A stretch of 64,000 bases of DNA from Streptomyces carminius (lineage in GTDB: Bacteria; Actinomycetota; Actinomycetes; Streptomycetales; Streptomycetaceae), in NCBI RefSeq assembly GCF_002794255.1, contig NZ_PGGW01000019.1, forward strand, positions 188,501-252,500, written 5' to 3'. The position numbers were made by a program, and so were the translations under genes. Shown piece after piece: positions 62,606 to 64,000 of the stretch; within the stretch, counting starts at the first letter, position 1; every line of letters begins with the position of its first letter. Under the pieces are notes generated by a model, which ran no database searches, had not been told where the DNA came from, and worked only from the letters and a program-made list of their open reading frames with translations.

Positions 62606-63372
62606 ACCCCACGCTCCCCGTCCGCCGCACCGGTGCCGTCCGCGCCGGCCAGCCAGACATAGCTCGCCAGCCGGCCGGTGGTCCTCTCCCGGCGGTAGGA
62701 GTAGTGGTCGTCCGACTCCAGCGTGCACACCCGGGACCGCGGCGGTTCGGGGACACCGAGCCGGACGAGCTGGGCACGCACGCCCGCGGCGACATCGACC
62801 GCCGGGGTGCCCCGGGAGGTGGTGGCGTACGCCTCGGGCACCACCGCCGCGACCTCCTCCCGCATCCGCTCCGGCACCTCGTAGCAACGCCCGCACACCG
62901 AGGGGCCGATGCGTACGACGGTGCGCGCCGGGTCGGCGCCCAGGTCGGTCATCGCCGCCACCACCGCCGGCACCACCCCGGCGACCAGGCCGGGCCGTCC
63001 GGCGTGCGCGGCGCCCGCGACCGAAGCGACCGGGTCGGCCAGGAGGACGGGTACGCAGTCGGCGGTGAGCACCGCGAGAGCGAGGGACCGGCGGGTGGTC
63101 ACCACCGCGTCCGCCTCCGGCGCGGCGCCGGTGCTCCACGGCCCGGTGACGACGGCCACCTCGCGGCCGTGCACCTGGTTCATCCAGACCACCGCGGCCG
63201 GGTCGAGGCCGAGCGCCTTCGCCGCCAGCTCCCGGTTGGTCCGCACCGCGCCCGGGTCGTCCCCGACCGCGCCGCCGAGATTGAGTTCGCCGTACGGAGC
63301 GGCGCTCACCCCGCCCCACCGGTCGGTGAAGGCGAAGTGCGCGCCGCTTATGAGGTCGTGCTGTCGTATCAC
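62602..63372 (-). CDS. pgeF: PgeF/YfiH-family (multicopper-oxidase-like) peptidoglycan editing factor
   Basis: 256 aa. NQVHG, TADCVPVLL, AHAGRPGLVAGVV and the C-terminal LESDDHYSYRRE are family hallmarks, with the Cys/His zinc site. E. coli PgeF removes L-Ser misincorporated into muropeptides; purine nucleoside activity is known for relatives. GTG start 11 bp after the ftsZ stop, in the ftsZ operon. Confidence 0.93.
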   Translation of the reverse strand: MIRQHDLISGAHFAFTDRWGGVSAAPYGELNLGGAVGDDPGAVRTNRELAAKALGLDPAAVVWMNQVHGREVAVVTGPWSTGAAPEADAVVTTRRSLALAVLTADCVPVLLADPVASVAGAAHAGRPGLVAGVVPAVVAAMTDLGADPARTVVRIGPSVCGRCYEVPERMREEVAAVVPEAYATTSRGTPAVDVAAGVRAQLVRLGVPEPPRSRVCTLESDDHYSYRRERTTGRLASYVWLAGADGTGAADGERGV

Positions 63373-63383
63373 GCCCGTGGCGC

Positions 63384-64000
63384 CTACTTGAGGAAGTCCG
63401 GCACGTCGAGCTCCTCGGCCTGCCCGTCCTGGTACGGACGGGCCGGAGGCACCTGGGGAGTCACGGACGGGCCGCTGTCGGAGGACGGTGTGCCGTAGGG
63501 GGACGGGGAGTCGGCCAGCGGGGCCACCGGAGGCTTCTCCTCCTCCTCCCGCGGGGTGACCGAGCCGAGTCCGCCGAAGGACGGGCGGTCGGGCTCGGCG
63601 GGCACCGGGCGCGGTCCCGCGGCGGGCTCCTCCTTGCCGCCGCTGTAGGAACCGAGCACCTTGTCGCGGTTCTTCGACGGCGGCTGCCCGCCGTCGAAGC
63701 CCGCCGCGATGACGGTGACCCGGACCTCGTCCCCGAGCGCGTCGTCGATGACCGCGCCGAAGATGATGTTCGCCTCGGGGTGTGCCGCCTCGCTCACCAG
63801 CTGGGCGGCCTCGTTGATCTCGAACAGGCCGAGGTCGGAGCCGCCGGAGATGGACAGCAGCACACCGCGGGCGCCGTCGATGGACGCCTCCAGCAGCGGC
63901 GAGGAGATCGCCATCTCGGCGGCGGCCACCGCACGGTCGTCGCCGCGCGCCGAGCCGATGCCCATGAGCGCCGAGCCCGCCTCCGACATCACGGACTTGA
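63384..64000 (-). CDS. ftsZ: Cell division protein FtsZ, C-terminal part, truncated by window edge
   Basis: About 205 residues from KSVMSEAGSALMGIG to the stop. The C-terminal GTPase subdomain (SISGGSDLGLFEINEAA, ANIIFGAVIDDALGDEVRVTVIAAGFD) is followed by a disordered linker and the conserved tail DVPDFLK, which binds SepF. The nucleotide-binding half lies outside the window. Confidence 0.98.
   Translation of the reverse strand, partial: KSVMSEAGSALMGIGSARGDDRAVAAAEMAISSPLLEASIDGARGVLLSISGGSDLGLFEINEAAQLVSEAAHPEANIIFGAVIDDALGDEVRVTVIAAGFDGGQPPSKNRDKVLGSYSGGKEEPAAGPRPVPAEPDRPSFGGLGSVTPREEEEKPPVAPLADSPSPYGTPSSDSGPSVTPQVPPARPYQDGQAEELDVPDFLK

Overview
This is a high-GC actinobacterial chromosome segment, almost certainly from Streptomyces or a close relative. 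The evidence is very high G+C with third-position G/C bias, many GTG starts, ATGA/GTGA stop-start overlaps, long perfect GC-rich terminator stems, and a gene order (gltDB ... trp ... his ... dnaE ... lspA-ileS-divIVA-ylmG-sepF-yggS-pgeF-ftsZ) that matches the core Streptomyces chromosome as I know it from S. coelicolor. No insertion sequence, phage, CRISPR array, tRNA or rRNA was seen.

Layout. 1-2.7 kb: the 5' part of a pepN-type aminopeptidase gene, a monofunctional AroQ chorismate mutase, an uncharacterised HExxH metalloprotease-like protein and a PPOX/F420-type flavoprotein. 2.7-9.1 kb: glutamate synthase gltBD, preceded by an almost ideal GlnR box. 9.1-11.1 kb: a VIT-type metal transporter and lgt. 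11.1-17.5 kb: two sodium/solute (acetate or other monocarboxylate) symporters, each coupled to a two-helix small partner, flanking a soluble LytS-like kinase and a LytTR regulator. Three LytTR-like direct repeats precede the first symporter operon.

17.6-24.3 kb: an aromatic amino acid block on the minus strand (hisI-trpE-membrane protein-HGxxPAAW protein // trpC-trpM-trpB-trpA), divided by a 29-bp perfect stem-loop. 24.4-29.8 kb: an accessory island with a septum-formation-domain protein, a DinB/maleylpyruvate-isomerase-like protein, an orphan NarL-type regulator, a 1-kb stretch without a convincing gene, a degenerate inositol-phosphate-synthase-like gene carrying 18-bp repeats, and a frameshifted metallo-beta-lactamase-fold gene. 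29.8-35.8 kb: the his operon hisD-C-B-(two tiny membrane ORFs)-H-priA-ridA-F, translationally coupled nearly throughout.

36-43.6 kb: a beta-helix-like membrane protein, a LON-domain protein, a YbaK-type deacylase, an ABC exporter pair, an NYN-domain protein and a 53-aa basic protein. 43.7-55.5 kb: dnaE, a thioredoxin-fold membrane protein, a Tat-exported PhoD phosphatase, a dienelactone-hydrolase-like protein, an MscS channel, rluD, lspA and a TraR/DksA protein. 55.7-64 kb: ileS behind a translational T-box riboswitch, then the divIVA-ylmG-sepF-yggS-pgeF-ftsZ cell-division and polar-growth cluster, with ftsZ running off the window.

Functionally the window joins nitrogen assimilation (GOGAT) with three glutamine- or PRPP-using pathways (Trp, His, chorismate). 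PriA probably serves both His and Trp biosynthesis, since no trpF is seen. Many monocistronic genes have a TAnnnT -10 element 6-8 nt before the start codon, which suggests leaderless mRNAs.
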